From positions 248,001 to 312,000 of the forward strand of contig NZ_LAZS01000010.1 of NCBI RefSeq assembly GCF_002007205.1: a stretch of 64,000 nucleotides of DNA, given 5' to 3'. This DNA is from Ensifer adhaerens. GTDB lineage: Bacteria > Pseudomonadota > Alphaproteobacteria > Rhizobiales > Rhizobiaceae. The notes beneath the pieces were generated by a model, which worked only from the letters and a program-made list of their open reading frames with translations, made no database searches and had not been told where the DNA came from. The translations under genes and the position numbers were made by a program. Positions 17,961 through 26,821 of the stretch are shown piece by piece (within the stretch, counting starts at the first letter, position 1; every line of letters begins with the position of its first letter).

Positions 17961-18884
17961 ATGATTTCCTTCATCCTTCGCCGATTGGCGAGTGCGGTGC
18001 CGACCTTGTTTATCGTCGTCACCATTTCGTTTTTCCTGATGCGGTTCGCCCCTGGTGGCCCCTTCAACCTCGAGCGTCCTCTTCCGCCACAAACGATGGC
18101 GAACCTGATGAAGACGTATCAGCTCGACCAGCCCCTGTGGCGCCAATACACGCACTATCTCAGCAATGCGGTGACCGGCGACTTCGGCCCGAGCTATGTC
18201 TATAAGGACAACAACGTTGCCGAGCTGATCGGAAAGGGTCTGCCCTATTCGATGGAACTTGGCTTCTACGCGCTGTTGTTTGCTCTCATCGGCGGCGTCA
18301 CCGCCGGTACGATCGCAGCACTCCGGCAGAACAGCGCGCTAGATTTTGCCATCATGTCGTTCTCGACGATCGGCGTCACCGTTCCCAACTTTGTCGTTGG
18401 TCCGGTGCTGACGCTCGTCTTTGCGATCGTGCTCGCCTGGCTGCCGGCCGGTGGATGGGGCGACGGTTCGCTGCGCTTCCTGATCCTGCCTATGATTGCG
18501 CTGGCATTGCCGCAGCTTGCGGTCTTCGCGCGGCTCACGCGCGGCTCGATGATCGAGGCGCTTCATACCGACCATATCCGAACGGCGAAAGCCTACGGTC
18601 TGCCATCGCGAACGGTGGTGGTGACCCATGCCATGCGTGGTGCGATGCTGCCGGTCGTCTCCTACCTGGCACCCTGTGCCGCGGCTCTTCTGACCGGTTC
18701 GGCTGTCGTCGAGACGATCTTCACCATTCCAGGTGTCGGCCGCTACTTCGTTCTTGGCGCGATCAACCGCGATTACACGCTGGTGATGGGCACGGTTATT
18801 CTCGTCGCCATCTTCGTCATCATCTTCAATCTCCTGGTCGACATTCTCTACGGCCTGCTCGATCCGAGGGTTCGCCATGACTGA
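17961..18884 (+). CDS. oppB: oligopeptide ABC transporter permease OppB
   Basis: Inner-membrane permease of 307 residues with the DppB/OppB layout: an N-terminal membrane segment (SAVPTLFIVVTISFFLMRFAPGGPF), a periplasmic loop, then five more helices. The EAA loop that contacts the ATPase is seen at about residues 205-225 (IRTAKAYGLPSRTVVVTHAMRGAML). It starts 53 bases after oppA, behind a GGAG site, and its end overlaps oppC by eight bases, indicating translational coupling. Confidence 0.93.
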   Translation: MISFILRRLASAVPTLFIVVTISFFLMRFAPGGPFNLERPLPPQTMANLMKTYQLDQPLWRQYTHYLSNAVTGDFGPSYVYKDNNVAELIGKGLPYSMELGFYALLFALIGGVTAGTIAALRQNSALDFAIMSFSTIGVTVPNFVVGPVLTLVFAIVLAWLPAGGWGDGSLRFLILPMIALALPQLAVFARLTRGSMIEALHTDHIRTAKAYGLPSRTVVVTHAMRGAMLPVVSYLAPCAAALLTGSAVVETIFTIPGVGRYFVLGAINRDYTLVMGTVILVAIFVIIFNLLVDILYGLLDPRVRHD

Positions 18885-20007
18885 TATCGCCCAGACCCCG
18901 GTGGTCACGCCGGAAACGAAGGGGCGAAGCCTCTTTCAGCTCGCGGCCATGCGCTTCAAGCGCAACCGTGCCGCCATGGCCAGCTGCTTCATGCTGGCCC
19001 TGATCGCGCTGTTTTCGTTCCTCGGGCCGTTTTTCGTCCCGCACACCTACGACCAGGTGTTCCCGTCCTACGTGAACACCAGCCCAAGTCTCGAACCGCG
19101 CCCCGATACATCTACGCTGCAAGGCGTCGTGGAAGGGGTCGCGGCCCGCGCCCGTGTCACCCTCAAGGAGTTCAATCTCGAGGGCGAGACCTTCACCGCG
19201 ACGATCACTTCGGAACAGCCGATCGATGCCCGCGCAACGCGCTACTTCGACCGCGCCAATGAATTCCGCGACACGCAGGTCGTGGCAACCGAAGACGACG
19301 GCAAGACGCTGAAGGTTACCGGTCAGGTTAACCGCGAGTACTTCCCCTTCGGCACCGATTCCAACGGCCGCGACCTCTTGGTTCGCGTCATGCTTGGCGG
19401 CCAGATCTCGATCGCCGTCGGTCTGCTTGCAAGTCTCGTGTCGCTCGGCATCGGCGTCATCTACGGCGCAACGTCGGGCTACATCGGCGGCCGCGTCGAC
19501 AACGTCATGATGCGACTGGTCGAAATCCTCTATTCTCTGCCCTTCGTGTTTCTCGTCGTCGTGCTCGTCGTGTTCTTCGGCCGCTCCTTCATCCTGATCT
19601 TCCTGGTGATCGGGGCGGTGGAATGGCTCGACATGGCCCGTATCGTGCGCGGCCAGACGCTGGCGCTCAAGCGTCGGGAATTCGTCGGCGCCGCGCAGGC
19701 GCTCGGCCTCACCGACTGGCAGATCATCCGCCGGCACATCATCCCCAACACGATCGGTCCAGTCATCGTCTTCGTGACCGTCGTCGTGCCCAAGGTGATC
19801 CTGCTTGAGAGCTTCCTCTCCTTCCTCGGCCTCGGCGTCCAGGCGCCGCTGACGAGCTGGGGGGCGCTGATCTCTGAAGGCGCAAACAACATCCAGTCGG
19901 CGCCATGGCTGCTGATCTTCCCGGCCATCTTCTTCGTCCTGACGCTGTTCTCGCTGAACTTCATAGGCGACGGCCTGCGCGACGCGCTCGACCCGAAGGA
20001 TCGCTGA
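18877..20007 (+). CDS. oppC: oligopeptide ABC transporter permease OppC with enlarged periplasmic loop
   Basis: Second permease of the importer, 376 residues. After the first membrane helix (about residues 31-50) there is a long soluble stretch, about residues 55-155, before the conserved FGTDSNGRDLLVRVMLGG. Ordinary OppC/DppC proteins have about 300 residues and a shorter loop there, so some 60-70 residues are extra. The remaining helices and the EAA motif (FVGAAQALGLTDWQIIRRHIIPN) are normal. It overlaps oppB and is followed immediately by the ATPase gene. The extra loop faces the binding protein and may help docking. Confidence 0.92.
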   Translation: MTDIAQTPVVTPETKGRSLFQLAAMRFKRNRAAMASCFMLALIALFSFLGPFFVPHTYDQVFPSYVNTSPSLEPRPDTSTLQGVVEGVAARARVTLKEFNLEGETFTATITSEQPIDARATRYFDRANEFRDTQVVATEDDGKTLKVTGQVNREYFPFGTDSNGRDLLVRVMLGGQISIAVGLLASLVSLGIGVIYGATSGYIGGRVDNVMMRLVEILYSLPFVFLVVVLVVFFGRSFILIFLVIGAVEWLDMARIVRGQTLALKRREFVGAAQALGLTDWQIIRRHIIPNTIGPVIVFVTVVVPKVILLESFLSFLGLGVQAPLTSWGALISEGANNIQSAPWLLIFPAIFFVLTLFSLNFIGDGLRDALDPKDR

Positions 20008-20008
20008 C

Positions 20009-21610
20009 ATGGCAGATACCAAGGAAACCATCCTGGCCGTGCGCGGCCTCAAGGTGAACTTCTCGACGCCCGACGGCACGGTCGAAGCGGTCAAGGGCAT
20101 CGATCTCGATGTCCGCACCGGCGAAACGCTTGCGGTCGTCGGCGAGTCCGGCTCCGGCAAAAGCCAGACGATGATGGGCATCATGGGCCTGCTCGCCAAG
20201 AACGGCACCGTGACCGGCTCGGCAAGCTATCGTGGGCAGGAACTCGTCGGACTGCCGCCGAAGGCGCTGAACCAGGTCCGCGGCGCGAAGGTCACCATGA
20301 TCTTCCAGGAGCCGATGACCTCGCTCGATCCGCTTTATCCGATCGGTCGCCAGATCGCCGAGCCGATCGTCCACCATCGCGGCGGCACGTTCAAGCAGGC
20401 GCGGGCGCGCGTGCTCGAACTGCTCGAACTCGTCGGCATCCCTGAGCCGGGGCGTCGCATCGACAACTATCCGCACGAGCTTTCGGGCGGCCAGCGCCAG
20501 CGCGTTATGATCGCCATGGCGCTCGCCAACGATCCGGATCTGTTGATCGCCGACGAACCAACGACGGCACTCGACGTCACGATCCAGGCGCAGATCCTCG
20601 ATCTCCTGAAGTCGCTGCAGAAGCGCTTCGGCATGGCGATCGTGCTGATCACCCACGACCTCGGCATCGTCAAGCACTTCGCCGACCGTGTGGCCGTGAT
20701 GCGTCGCGGTGAAGTGGTCGAGAGGGGTACGACGGCCGATATCTTCGAGCGGCCGCAGGCCGACTACACGAAGATGCTGCTAGCCGCCGAGCCGAGTGGC
20801 CGCAAGGCGTCTCCGCCCGACAGCGCGCCGATCATCCTTGAAGGGCGCGACGTCTGTGTCGACTACCAGATCGGTGGCGGCCTCTTTAGGGGCGGGAAGT
20901 CTGTCTTCCGCGCGGTGGACAGCGTCAGCCTGCGCCTGAAGGAAGGGCAGACGATCGGTGTCGTCGGCGAGTCCGGTTCCGGCAAGTCGACGCTCGGTCG
21001 TGCGCTTCTGAGGCTCTTGCCGAGCAGCGGTCACTATCGCTTTGGAACGACGGATATTTCCGGCTACGACCGCGGTCAGATGCGGCCGTTGCGGCGCACC
21101 CTTCAACTCGTCTTCCAGGATCCCTACGGCTCGCTTTCGCCTCGCCGTACCGTCGGCGAGATTATCACCGAAGGTCTGCATGTGCATGAGCCTGAGCTCA
21201 GCCGCGCCGACCGTGACCGTCGTGCATCGGAAGCGTTGAAGGAAGTGGGGCTCGATCCTGCGTCCCGCAACCGTTACCCGCACGAGTTTTCGGGTGGCCA
21301 GCGCCAGCGTATCGCCATAGCCCGCGCCATGATCCTGAAGCCGAAGGTCGTCATTCTCGACGAACCGACCTCGGCGCTCGACCGCTCGGTTCAGGGGCAG
21401 GTGATCGAACTTCTGCGCGACCTGCAGCGTTCGCATGGTCTCTCCTACATCTTCATCAGCCACGATCTCTCCGTGGTGAAGGCGATGTCGGACTACGTGA
21501 TCGTCATGAAGAACGGCAAGATCGTCGAGGAAGGCGAGACCGACGCGATCTTCGAGGCGCCGAAGCAGCCCTATACCAAGACGCTGATCGGTGCTGCCTT
21601 CAACGTCTGA
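20009..21610 (+). CDS. oligopeptide ABC transporter ATPase, fused OppD-OppF
   Basis: One 533-residue protein carrying two ABC ATPase domains that are separate OppD and OppF proteins in many bacteria. The first half has Walker [10 protein letters not shown], signature LSGGQRQRV and Walker [13 protein letters not shown]; the second has [22 protein letters not shown] and [12 protein letters not shown]. Both keep all catalytic motifs, so both sites should bind and hydrolyse ATP. It starts one base after the oppC stop and ends the operon, with a textbook terminator just after it. Confidence 0.94.
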   Translation: MADTKETILAVRGLKVNFSTPDGTVEAVKGIDLDVRTGETLAVVGESGSGKSQTMMGIMGLLAKNGTVTGSASYRGQELVGLPPKALNQVRGAKVTMIFQEPMTSLDPLYPIGRQIAEPIVHHRGGTFKQARARVLELLELVGIPEPGRRIDNYPHELSGGQRQRVMIAMALANDPDLLIADEPTTALDVTIQAQILDLLKSLQKRFGMAIVLITHDLGIVKHFADRVAVMRRGEVVERGTTADIFERPQADYTKMLLAAEPSGRKASPPDSAPIILEGRDVCVDYQIGGGLFRGGKSVFRAVDSVSLRLKEGQTIGVVGESGSGKSTLGRALLRLLPSSGHYRFGTTDISGYDRGQMRPLRRTLQLVFQDPYGSLSPRRTVGEIITEGLHVHEPELSRADRDRRASEALKEVGLDPASRNRYPHEFSGGQRQRIAIARAMILKPKVVILDEPTSALDRSVQGQVIELLRDLQRSHGLSYIFISHDLSVVKAMSDYVIVMKNGKIVEEGETDAIFEAPKQPYTKTLIGAAFNV

Positions 21611-21633
21611 ACAGGCCTGCTTTAAAACTTTGG

Positions 21634-21664
21634 CGGGGACGCGAGCGATCGCGTCCCCGTTTTC
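21634..21664 (+). terminator. rho-independent terminator of the opp operon
   Basis: An 11-base perfect GC-rich stem (21634-21644 with 21649-21659, tetraloop GCGA) followed by TTTTCGTT, starting 24 bases after the stop codon of the ATPase gene. Confidence 0.92.
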
Positions 21665-21853
21665 GTTGCCTGCGCAGGTGGGCGTTTATGGATGTCACAC
21701 GCGTGTGGCTTTCTTGCCTTTGCCGCACATTGAGGATGAGCCTGGCTTTTGTGACCTGCCGTATGGTTCAGTACGGCGGTCGCTCCCAGCGACACGTTGC
21801 TGATCTGTCGCCGCATGATGGAGCGGATCAGAGATTCAAGGAGAGACCGGTCA

Positions 21854-22255
21854 ATGCTTCATCATATCGAGATCTATGTTTCGAACCTCGATGCCTCCCA
21901 TGCATTCTGGATGTCCCTTCTCGCGCTGGTCGGATACGACGAAAGCGGTCGTTGGGATGGCGGCTTCTCGCTTGCCCATGGCGAGGATGCCTACCTGACA
22001 TTCGTGCAGGTCAGTGAGAAGCATGCCTCTCGCGACTACCACCGCTGCGGGGTCGGTCTCAATCATCTGGCATTTCGGGTGAAGGACCGGGAAACGGTCG
22101 ACCGGCTGAGGGCGTATTGCCGGGAAAACGGCGTTTCCTGCCTCTACGATGATCGATACCCGTTCGCGAACGGCGGAAGCGACTATTATGCGCTGTTCGT
22201 GGAAGATCCGGATCGCATCAAGGTCGAATTCGTGGCAGCCCCGACCGCCGAGTAG
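21854..22255 (+). CDS. VOC-family (glyoxalase/bleomycin resistance-like) protein
   Basis: A 133-residue protein with the vicinal oxygen chelate fold: two beta-alpha-beta-beta-beta units, the first beginning LHHIEIYVSNLDASHAFW and the second GVGLNHLAFRVKDRETVDRL, ending in the typical DPDRIKVEFV. Candidate metal ligands are His3 or His4, His75 and the Glu near residue 127. Such proteins include glyoxalases, epoxide-opening resistance enzymes and isomerases; the substrate cannot be told. The ATG at 21854 has AAGGAGAG upstream. It stands alone between the opp terminator and the convergent dctD-like gene. Confidence 0.82.
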   Translation: MLHHIEIYVSNLDASHAFWMSLLALVGYDESGRWDGGFSLAHGEDAYLTFVQVSEKHASRDYHRCGVGLNHLAFRVKDRETVDRLRAYCRENGVSCLYDDRYPFANGGSDYYALFVEDPDRIKVEFVAAPTAE

Positions 22256-22342
22256 CGCCGACGCTTTGAGGCCAGAACTCGGCGCGGCAGTTCGAATTGC
22301 AGATCGCGCGTCCCAGGCTGAAGTGTCCGGCAGTCAGTCGGC

Positions 22343-23704
22343 TCAGAGCTCGCCGTCGGCGGAAAAATCCGCGGCGACAAGTTTCTTGTCGAGACCGAAC
22401 TTCTGCATCTTCTCGTAAAGCGTCTTGCGCGAGATGCCGAGCGATTCATAGACCGGTTTCAGCGCCCCGCCATGCGCGGCGATGGCGCTGGCGATGAGAC
22501 CTTTTTCATAGGCGGCCACCTTGTCGGCGAGACGGTTGCCGTTTTCCGATCTTGCGGTGTCGTCGGGAGCGGCGTCGAGCCCCAGCACCAGACGCTCGGC
22601 GGCGTTGCGCAGCTCGCGCACATTGCCCGGCCAGTCGCGCTCGGCGATTTCCGCCAGCATGGTTTGGGAGACCTCCACCTCATCGCGGCCGTAGCGTGCC
22701 GCCGACTCTCTGACGAGTTGCAGGAACAGCAGCGGGATGTCGGCCCGGCGTTGCGCAAGCGATGGGACCCGAAGGGTCGCGACGTTGAGGCGGTAGAGGA
22801 GGTCAGCGCGGAAACGCCCGGCAGCGACTTCCTTTTCGAGATCGACCTTGCTGGTGGCGATGAAGCGAACGTCGAGCGGCACCTGCTCGTTCGATCCGAG
22901 CCGGGTGATCACGCGCTCCTGCAGCACGCGCAGGAATTTCGCCTGCAGATCGAAGGGCATCGAGCCGATCTCGTCGAGCAGGATCGTGCCGCCGCGGCCG
23001 TGCTCGAACTTGCCGTAGCGCGGGCGGATGGCGCCGGGAAAGGCTCCCGGCTCATGGCCGAAGAGCTCGCTTTCGATCAGGTTTTCCGGCAGTGCGGCGC
23101 AGTTGATGGCGATGAACGGGCTGTTGGCGCGGGTGCTGAGATCATGCAGCGTGCGGGCCAGAACCTCCTTGCCGACACCCGTGTCGCCGATGATCAAAGT
23201 ATCGGCGTCGGCCGCCCCGAGGGCGCGGATGCGGTAGCGCAGGTCGACCATGACCTGGCTCCGGCCGGGCAGTCGCTGTTCGATGTCGTCGCGCTTGCCC
23301 GCGACGGCCTTCAGCCGGCGGTTCTCAAGAACCAGCGCGCGCCAGTCCAGCGCCCGGCGGATCGTGCCGGCGAGCATCTGTGCGGCAAACGGCTTCTCGA
23401 CGAAATCGTAGGCGCCTTCGCGCATGGCGCGAACGGCGAGCTGCACGTCGCCATGGCCGGTGATGAGGATGACCGGAACCTCCGCGTCGATCTCGCGAAT
23501 GCGCTGCAGGAGCGTCATGCCGTCCATGCCGGGCATGCGGATATCGCTGATGACGACGCCGGCGAAGCTGTAGCTGATGAATTCGAGCGCGTGTTCGGCC
23601 GCCGAAAAGGCGTCGACGCGGAAACCGGCGAGCTCCAGCGCCTGTGCGCTCGAATGGCGCACATCCTCTTCGTCGTCGACGAGCAGGATCCGGCTCTCGA
23701 TCAT
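22343..23704 (-). CDS. sigma-54-dependent response regulator, DctD-like
   Basis: A 453-residue NtrC-family activator. Residues 5-115 are the receiver (phosphoacceptor Asp54 in VVISDIRMPGMDG). Residues 145-375 are the AAA+ domain with Walker A GDTGVGKE (173-180), Walker B GGTILLDEI and the arginine-finger region, and the C-terminus is a Fis-type helix-turn-helix (ESLGISRKTLYEKMQKFGLD). The sigma-54 contact loop reads GAFPGA at residues 220-225 rather than GAFTGA. Its start overlaps the sensor gene by four bases. Similarity is strongest to DctD, regulator of C4-dicarboxylate uptake, but no dctA lies nearby. Confidence 0.9.
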   Translation of the reverse strand: MIESRILLVDDEEDVRHSSAQALELAGFRVDAFSAAEHALEFISYSFAGVVISDIRMPGMDGMTLLQRIREIDAEVPVILITGHGDVQLAVRAMREGAYDFVEKPFAAQMLAGTIRRALDWRALVLENRRLKAVAGKRDDIEQRLPGRSQVMVDLRYRIRALGAADADTLIIGDTGVGKEVLARTLHDLSTRANSPFIAINCAALPENLIESELFGHEPGAFPGAIRPRYGKFEHGRGGTILLDEIGSMPFDLQAKFLRVLQERVITRLGSNEQVPLDVRFIATSKVDLEKEVAAGRFRADLLYRLNVATLRVPSLAQRRADIPLLFLQLVRESAARYGRDEVEVSQTMLAEIAERDWPGNVRELRNAAERLVLGLDAAPDDTARSENGNRLADKVAAYEKGLIASAIAAHGGALKPVYESLGISRKTLYEKMQKFGLDKKLVAADFSADGEL

Positions 23705-25527
23705 TCGGCAGCCTCCCGGGCATTTCTGTTGTCGGCGGCGAGTTCGATGCGGAACTCGGCGCCTCCTTCCGCAAGGTTAGTGGCGACAAGGCTTCCACCG
23801 AAATCCTTGATAATGTTATAGGAAATCGAAAGGCCAAGGCCCAGCCCCTTGCCGACACCCTTTGTGGAAAAGAACGGGTCGAAGATGCGCTCGGCGATCG
23901 CCGGCGCAATGCCGGGGCCGCGGTCGCTGACGGTCAGGATCACCTTGTGATCTTCCTGTCGTGCGCAAAGGCGAATGGTGCGATCGTCGAGGCCCTCGAC
24001 GGCATCGGCGGCATTGGAGATGATGTTGACGAGCACCTGCTGCAGGCGGACCGAGCCAGCGCGGACGACGAGCGGTTTTTCGCCGAGGTCGATGTCGATG
24101 GTTGCCGCCGCCGCCTTCAGTCGAACCGATACGATCTCCATCGTATCGCGCACCACCTCTTCGACCGGAACTGGCCCGAGTTTTTCGTTCGGTTTGCGGG
24201 CGAAGTTGCGCAGGTGCTTGCTGATTGCCGCCATGCGGTCGACAAGCCCGGAGATGCGGCGGATGTTGTCGGTCGCCTCGTCCGACCGACCGCGCTCGAT
24301 CAGCAGCGCGGCACTGTCGGCATAGGTCTTGGCGGCGGCAAGCGGCTGGTTGAATTCGTGCGAGAGGGCGGCGGACATCTGCCCGAGCCCTGCCAGCTTC
24401 CCGGCCTGGATCAGATCGGCCTGCGTCCGGCGCAACTGCTTTTCCGTCAGCCGCCGCTCGGCGATCTCTTCCTCGATCTGGGCGTTGACGCGGGCGAGGT
24501 CGGCGGTGCGTTCGTCGACCCGGCGTTCCAGTTCTACCTGCGCTTCGGCCTGCATGGAGATGCGTTCGTTAAGCCGCGCCCGCCGCTGGAGGATAATGGC
24601 GACGCCAAGGCCGGCAAGGCAGAGCAGAAGCAGGGCGGCGATGACGGTCGTTAAGGCCTGTGTTCGCACCGACGCCGTATCGACAAGGACATTCACCGTC
24701 CAGTCGGCATCGGGCATCTGCCGCGAAAGCATCAGATATTCGCGGCTCGAGTTCCCGGTCGAGACCGCGAGGAAATGGTGGTCGGACGAGAAGCGCTCCG
24801 ACACGGGAAGGGCGCGCACGGTCGCGTCGGCATAACGCCTGGAGGCTTCGGTTCGTGCCAGCCGTTCCGATGTCAGCGGCACGATCGAAGCGTAGAGCCA
24901 CTCCGGATCGCCGGACATGAAGATAATACCTTCCGGGTCGGAGACGAAGATCTTGTATTCGCCGCCCTGCCAGGAGGCTTCGATGCGCTCGACATCGACC
25001 TTGAACACCATGACGCCGCGGATCTCGTTTCCGACCCGGATCGGCGAACCGAAAAAATAGCCGCGTTTCAACGAGGTGGTTCCGAGCGCATAGAACCGTG
25101 ACTGCTGCCCGCGAAGCGCTTCCTGGAAATAGGGCCTGTAACTGAAGTTCTGCCCGATGAAACTGGTCGGCCCGTCATAGTTGCTGGCCGCGATTGTATT
25201 GCCGTCCGGCATGATCACGTAGATGTCCGAGGACTGCAAAAGACCGTTGATGTCCTTGAGATAGGTGTTGACGGCCTCGCGCAGCCGCCGGTCCCGCGGG
25301 CGGGTGACGAGTTCGCGGACATCCTCGTGATCGGCGATCAGCGCCGGCAGCGCCTGGTAGCGATTGAGATGGCCGTCGAGCGCGGTGACGGCGAGGCGAA
25401 GTGCCGTGGTCGCCTGAGCACCTGCCTCGCGCAAGTAGCTGTCGGTCGTGACCGCATAGCCTTTCCATGCCAGCATCGCTGCAAGCAGCGGCAACAGCAG
25501 GAATGCAAGGACCAAGCGATGTTTCAC
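23701..25527 (-). CDS. sensor histidine kinase, DctB-like
   Basis: Membrane histidine kinase of 608 residues. A first membrane helix (RLVLAFLLLPLLAAML) leads to a periplasmic double PDC/Cache sensor domain (about 230 residues, with the typical YRPYFQEALRGQQSRFYALGTTSLKRGYF). A second helix follows (LTTVIAALLLLCLAGLGVAII), then a coiled coil with the H-box LSHEFNQPLAAAKTYAD and the HATPase domain with N box (NIISNAADAVEG), DRGPGIA and GKGLGLGLS. A GTG at 25527 is preceded by GGAGGGG and was chosen; an ATG at 25587 in the same frame lacks a ribosome site. DctB kinases sense C4-dicarboxylates with this domain; the ligand here is not shown. Confidence 0.9.
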   Translation of the reverse strand: MKHRLVLAFLLLPLLAAMLAWKGYAVTTDSYLREAGAQATTALRLAVTALDGHLNRYQALPALIADHEDVRELVTRPRDRRLREAVNTYLKDINGLLQSSDIYVIMPDGNTIAASNYDGPTSFIGQNFSYRPYFQEALRGQQSRFYALGTTSLKRGYFFGSPIRVGNEIRGVMVFKVDVERIEASWQGGEYKIFVSDPEGIIFMSGDPEWLYASIVPLTSERLARTEASRRYADATVRALPVSERFSSDHHFLAVSTGNSSREYLMLSRQMPDADWTVNVLVDTASVRTQALTTVIAALLLLCLAGLGVAIILQRRARLNERISMQAEAQVELERRVDERTADLARVNAQIEEEIAERRLTEKQLRRTQADLIQAGKLAGLGQMSAALSHEFNQPLAAAKTYADSAALLIERGRSDEATDNIRRISGLVDRMAAISKHLRNFARKPNEKLGPVPVEEVVRDTMEIVSVRLKAAAATIDIDLGEKPLVVRAGSVRLQQVLVNIISNAADAVEGLDDRTIRLCARQEDHKVILTVSDRGPGIAPAIAERIFDPFFSTKGVGKGLGLGLSISYNIIKDFGGSLVATNLAEGGAEFRIELAADNRNAREAAE

Positions 25528-25645
25528 AGATATCCGCGCCCCTCCTCGCGTCGTTGCAGTCAATGACCGCCAGTCGATCTTAAGCATCGGCGCGAGGGGT
25601 CACAAGCCGTCGTCGGAGTTTGCGCCTGTTGACGAATTCTGAGCG

Positions 25646-25666
25646 TTGTCAATGAATTGTTGACAA
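25646..25666. promoter_or_regulatory. palindromic operator candidate TTGTCAA-N7-TTGACAA
   Basis: Perfect seven-base arms, 25646-25652 and 25660-25666, with further pairing two bases out. A related TTGACGAATT lies just upstream at 25629-25638. The site is about 100 bases before the MhqO-like gene and about 120 before the divergent sensor kinase gene, so it could control either. The AT-rich centre and arm size suit a MarR- or LysR-type protein; none is encoded next to it. Confidence 0.55.
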
Positions 25667-25762
25667 TGCGTTTGGTCGCGGCTGTCTTCCGCTGGCGAGC
25701 GGATAGGCGCATCTAAGACCCAACGGAGCGCCCGGTGGCGCCGGAGAGAAAGGATCACGGCA

Positions 25763-26695
25763 ATGCTCAATCAGATCAAGGGTCTGCATCACGTTACCTC
25801 GATGGCGGACGATGCGCGCGAGAACAATCGGTTCTTCACCAAGTCGCTCGGCCTGCGCCGGGTCAAGAAGACGGTCAACTTCGACTCGCCGGATGTCTAT
25901 CACCTTTATTATGGCGACGAAGCCGGAACACCTGGCACGGTCATGACCTACTTCCCGTTCCCGCAGATGCCGCGCGGCCGCGCCGGCACCGGTGAAGTCG
26001 GGACAACCGTCTTCTCCGTACCTCAGGGCTCGCTCGGCTTTTGGAAAGCCCGGCTGGCCACGCTCGGGGTCACCGGCCTCAAGGATGAAGAAACCTTCGG
26101 CGAAAAGCGCCTGAACTTTGCCGGCCCGGACGGTGATGGCTTTGCGCTTGTCGAGGTCAAGGATGATCGACGCACGCCCTGGACGGAAGGCGGCATTTCG
26201 GCGGACCACGCGATCCGCGGTTTCCATTCCGCAGCCCTGCGTCTGCGCGATGAAGGTGCAACTGCTGAGCTTCTGAAGTTCATGGGCTACGAAGAACTCG
26301 ACCGCAAGGATAGCGTCACGCGTCTGATCGTGCCCGGTGGCGGCGATGCCAGCGTCATCGACCTCGAGACGATGCCGAACATCGGCCGCGCGTCCCAGGG
26401 CGCCGGCTCGGTACACCACATCGCCTTCGCCGTCGAGAACCGCGAAAAGCAGCTCGAGGTGCGCAAGGCGCTGATGGATACGGGCTATCAGGTGACGCCG
26501 GTCATCGACCGCGATTACTTCTGGGCGATCTATTTCCGCACGCCCGGCGGCGTGCTGTTCGAGATCGCCACCAACGAGCCGGGCTTCGACCGGGACGAGG
26601 ATCTCGCCCATCTCGGCGAGGCGCTGAAACTGCCGCAGCAGCACAAGCACCTGCGTCCAATCCTCGAGAGCCACCTGCAGAAGATCGACGATTAA
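25763..26695 (+). CDS. ring-cleaving dioxygenase of the VOC superfamily, MhqO-like
   Basis: A 310-residue protein with duplicated VOC modules. It opens with KGLHHVTSMADDARENNRFF, has the second-module start GSVHHIAFAVENREKQ and ends with GVLFEIATNEPGFDRDE. The metal ligands expected for the family (His in GLHHV, His in SVHHIAF, Glu in LFEIATNEP) are present. MhqO-type enzymes of Bacillus remove toxic quinones and hydroquinones. An esterase of the MhqD type follows in the same direction, which supports a quinone/electrophile detoxification role. Actual substrate is inferred. Confidence 0.88.
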   Translation: MLNQIKGLHHVTSMADDARENNRFFTKSLGLRRVKKTVNFDSPDVYHLYYGDEAGTPGTVMTYFPFPQMPRGRAGTGEVGTTVFSVPQGSLGFWKARLATLGVTGLKDEETFGEKRLNFAGPDGDGFALVEVKDDRRTPWTEGGISADHAIRGFHSAALRLRDEGATAELLKFMGYEELDRKDSVTRLIVPGGGDASVIDLETMPNIGRASQGAGSVHHIAFAVENREKQLEVRKALMDTGYQVTPVIDRDYFWAIYFRTPGGVLFEIATNEPGFDRDEDLAHLGEALKLPQQHKHLRPILESHLQKIDD

Positions 26696-26709
26696 GGCCG
26701 TGAAAATCA

Positions 26710-26733
26710 GGAGCCCGTATGGTCACGGGCTCC
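26710..26733 (+). terminator. hairpin after the MhqO-like gene
   Basis: GGAGCCCGT (26710-26718) pairs perfectly with ACGGGCTCC (26725-26733) around a six-base loop, 14 bases after the stop codon. No U-tract follows, so it may only attenuate read-through into the esterase gene. Confidence 0.5.
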
Positions 26734-26821
26734 GGCAATCGGTGGTCATCTCGGTTGAGAGGACGGCTCCAACCCTTTGAAATCAAGCAATTCCAACCTC
26801 GAATTGCGCCAGGAGATTGAA

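Noticed and set aside
21698-21708. ACACGCGTGT palindrome between the opp terminator and the VOC gene
   Set aside because: It is short and GC-rich, and such a dyad is expected by chance in DNA of this composition. No promoter elements surround it.
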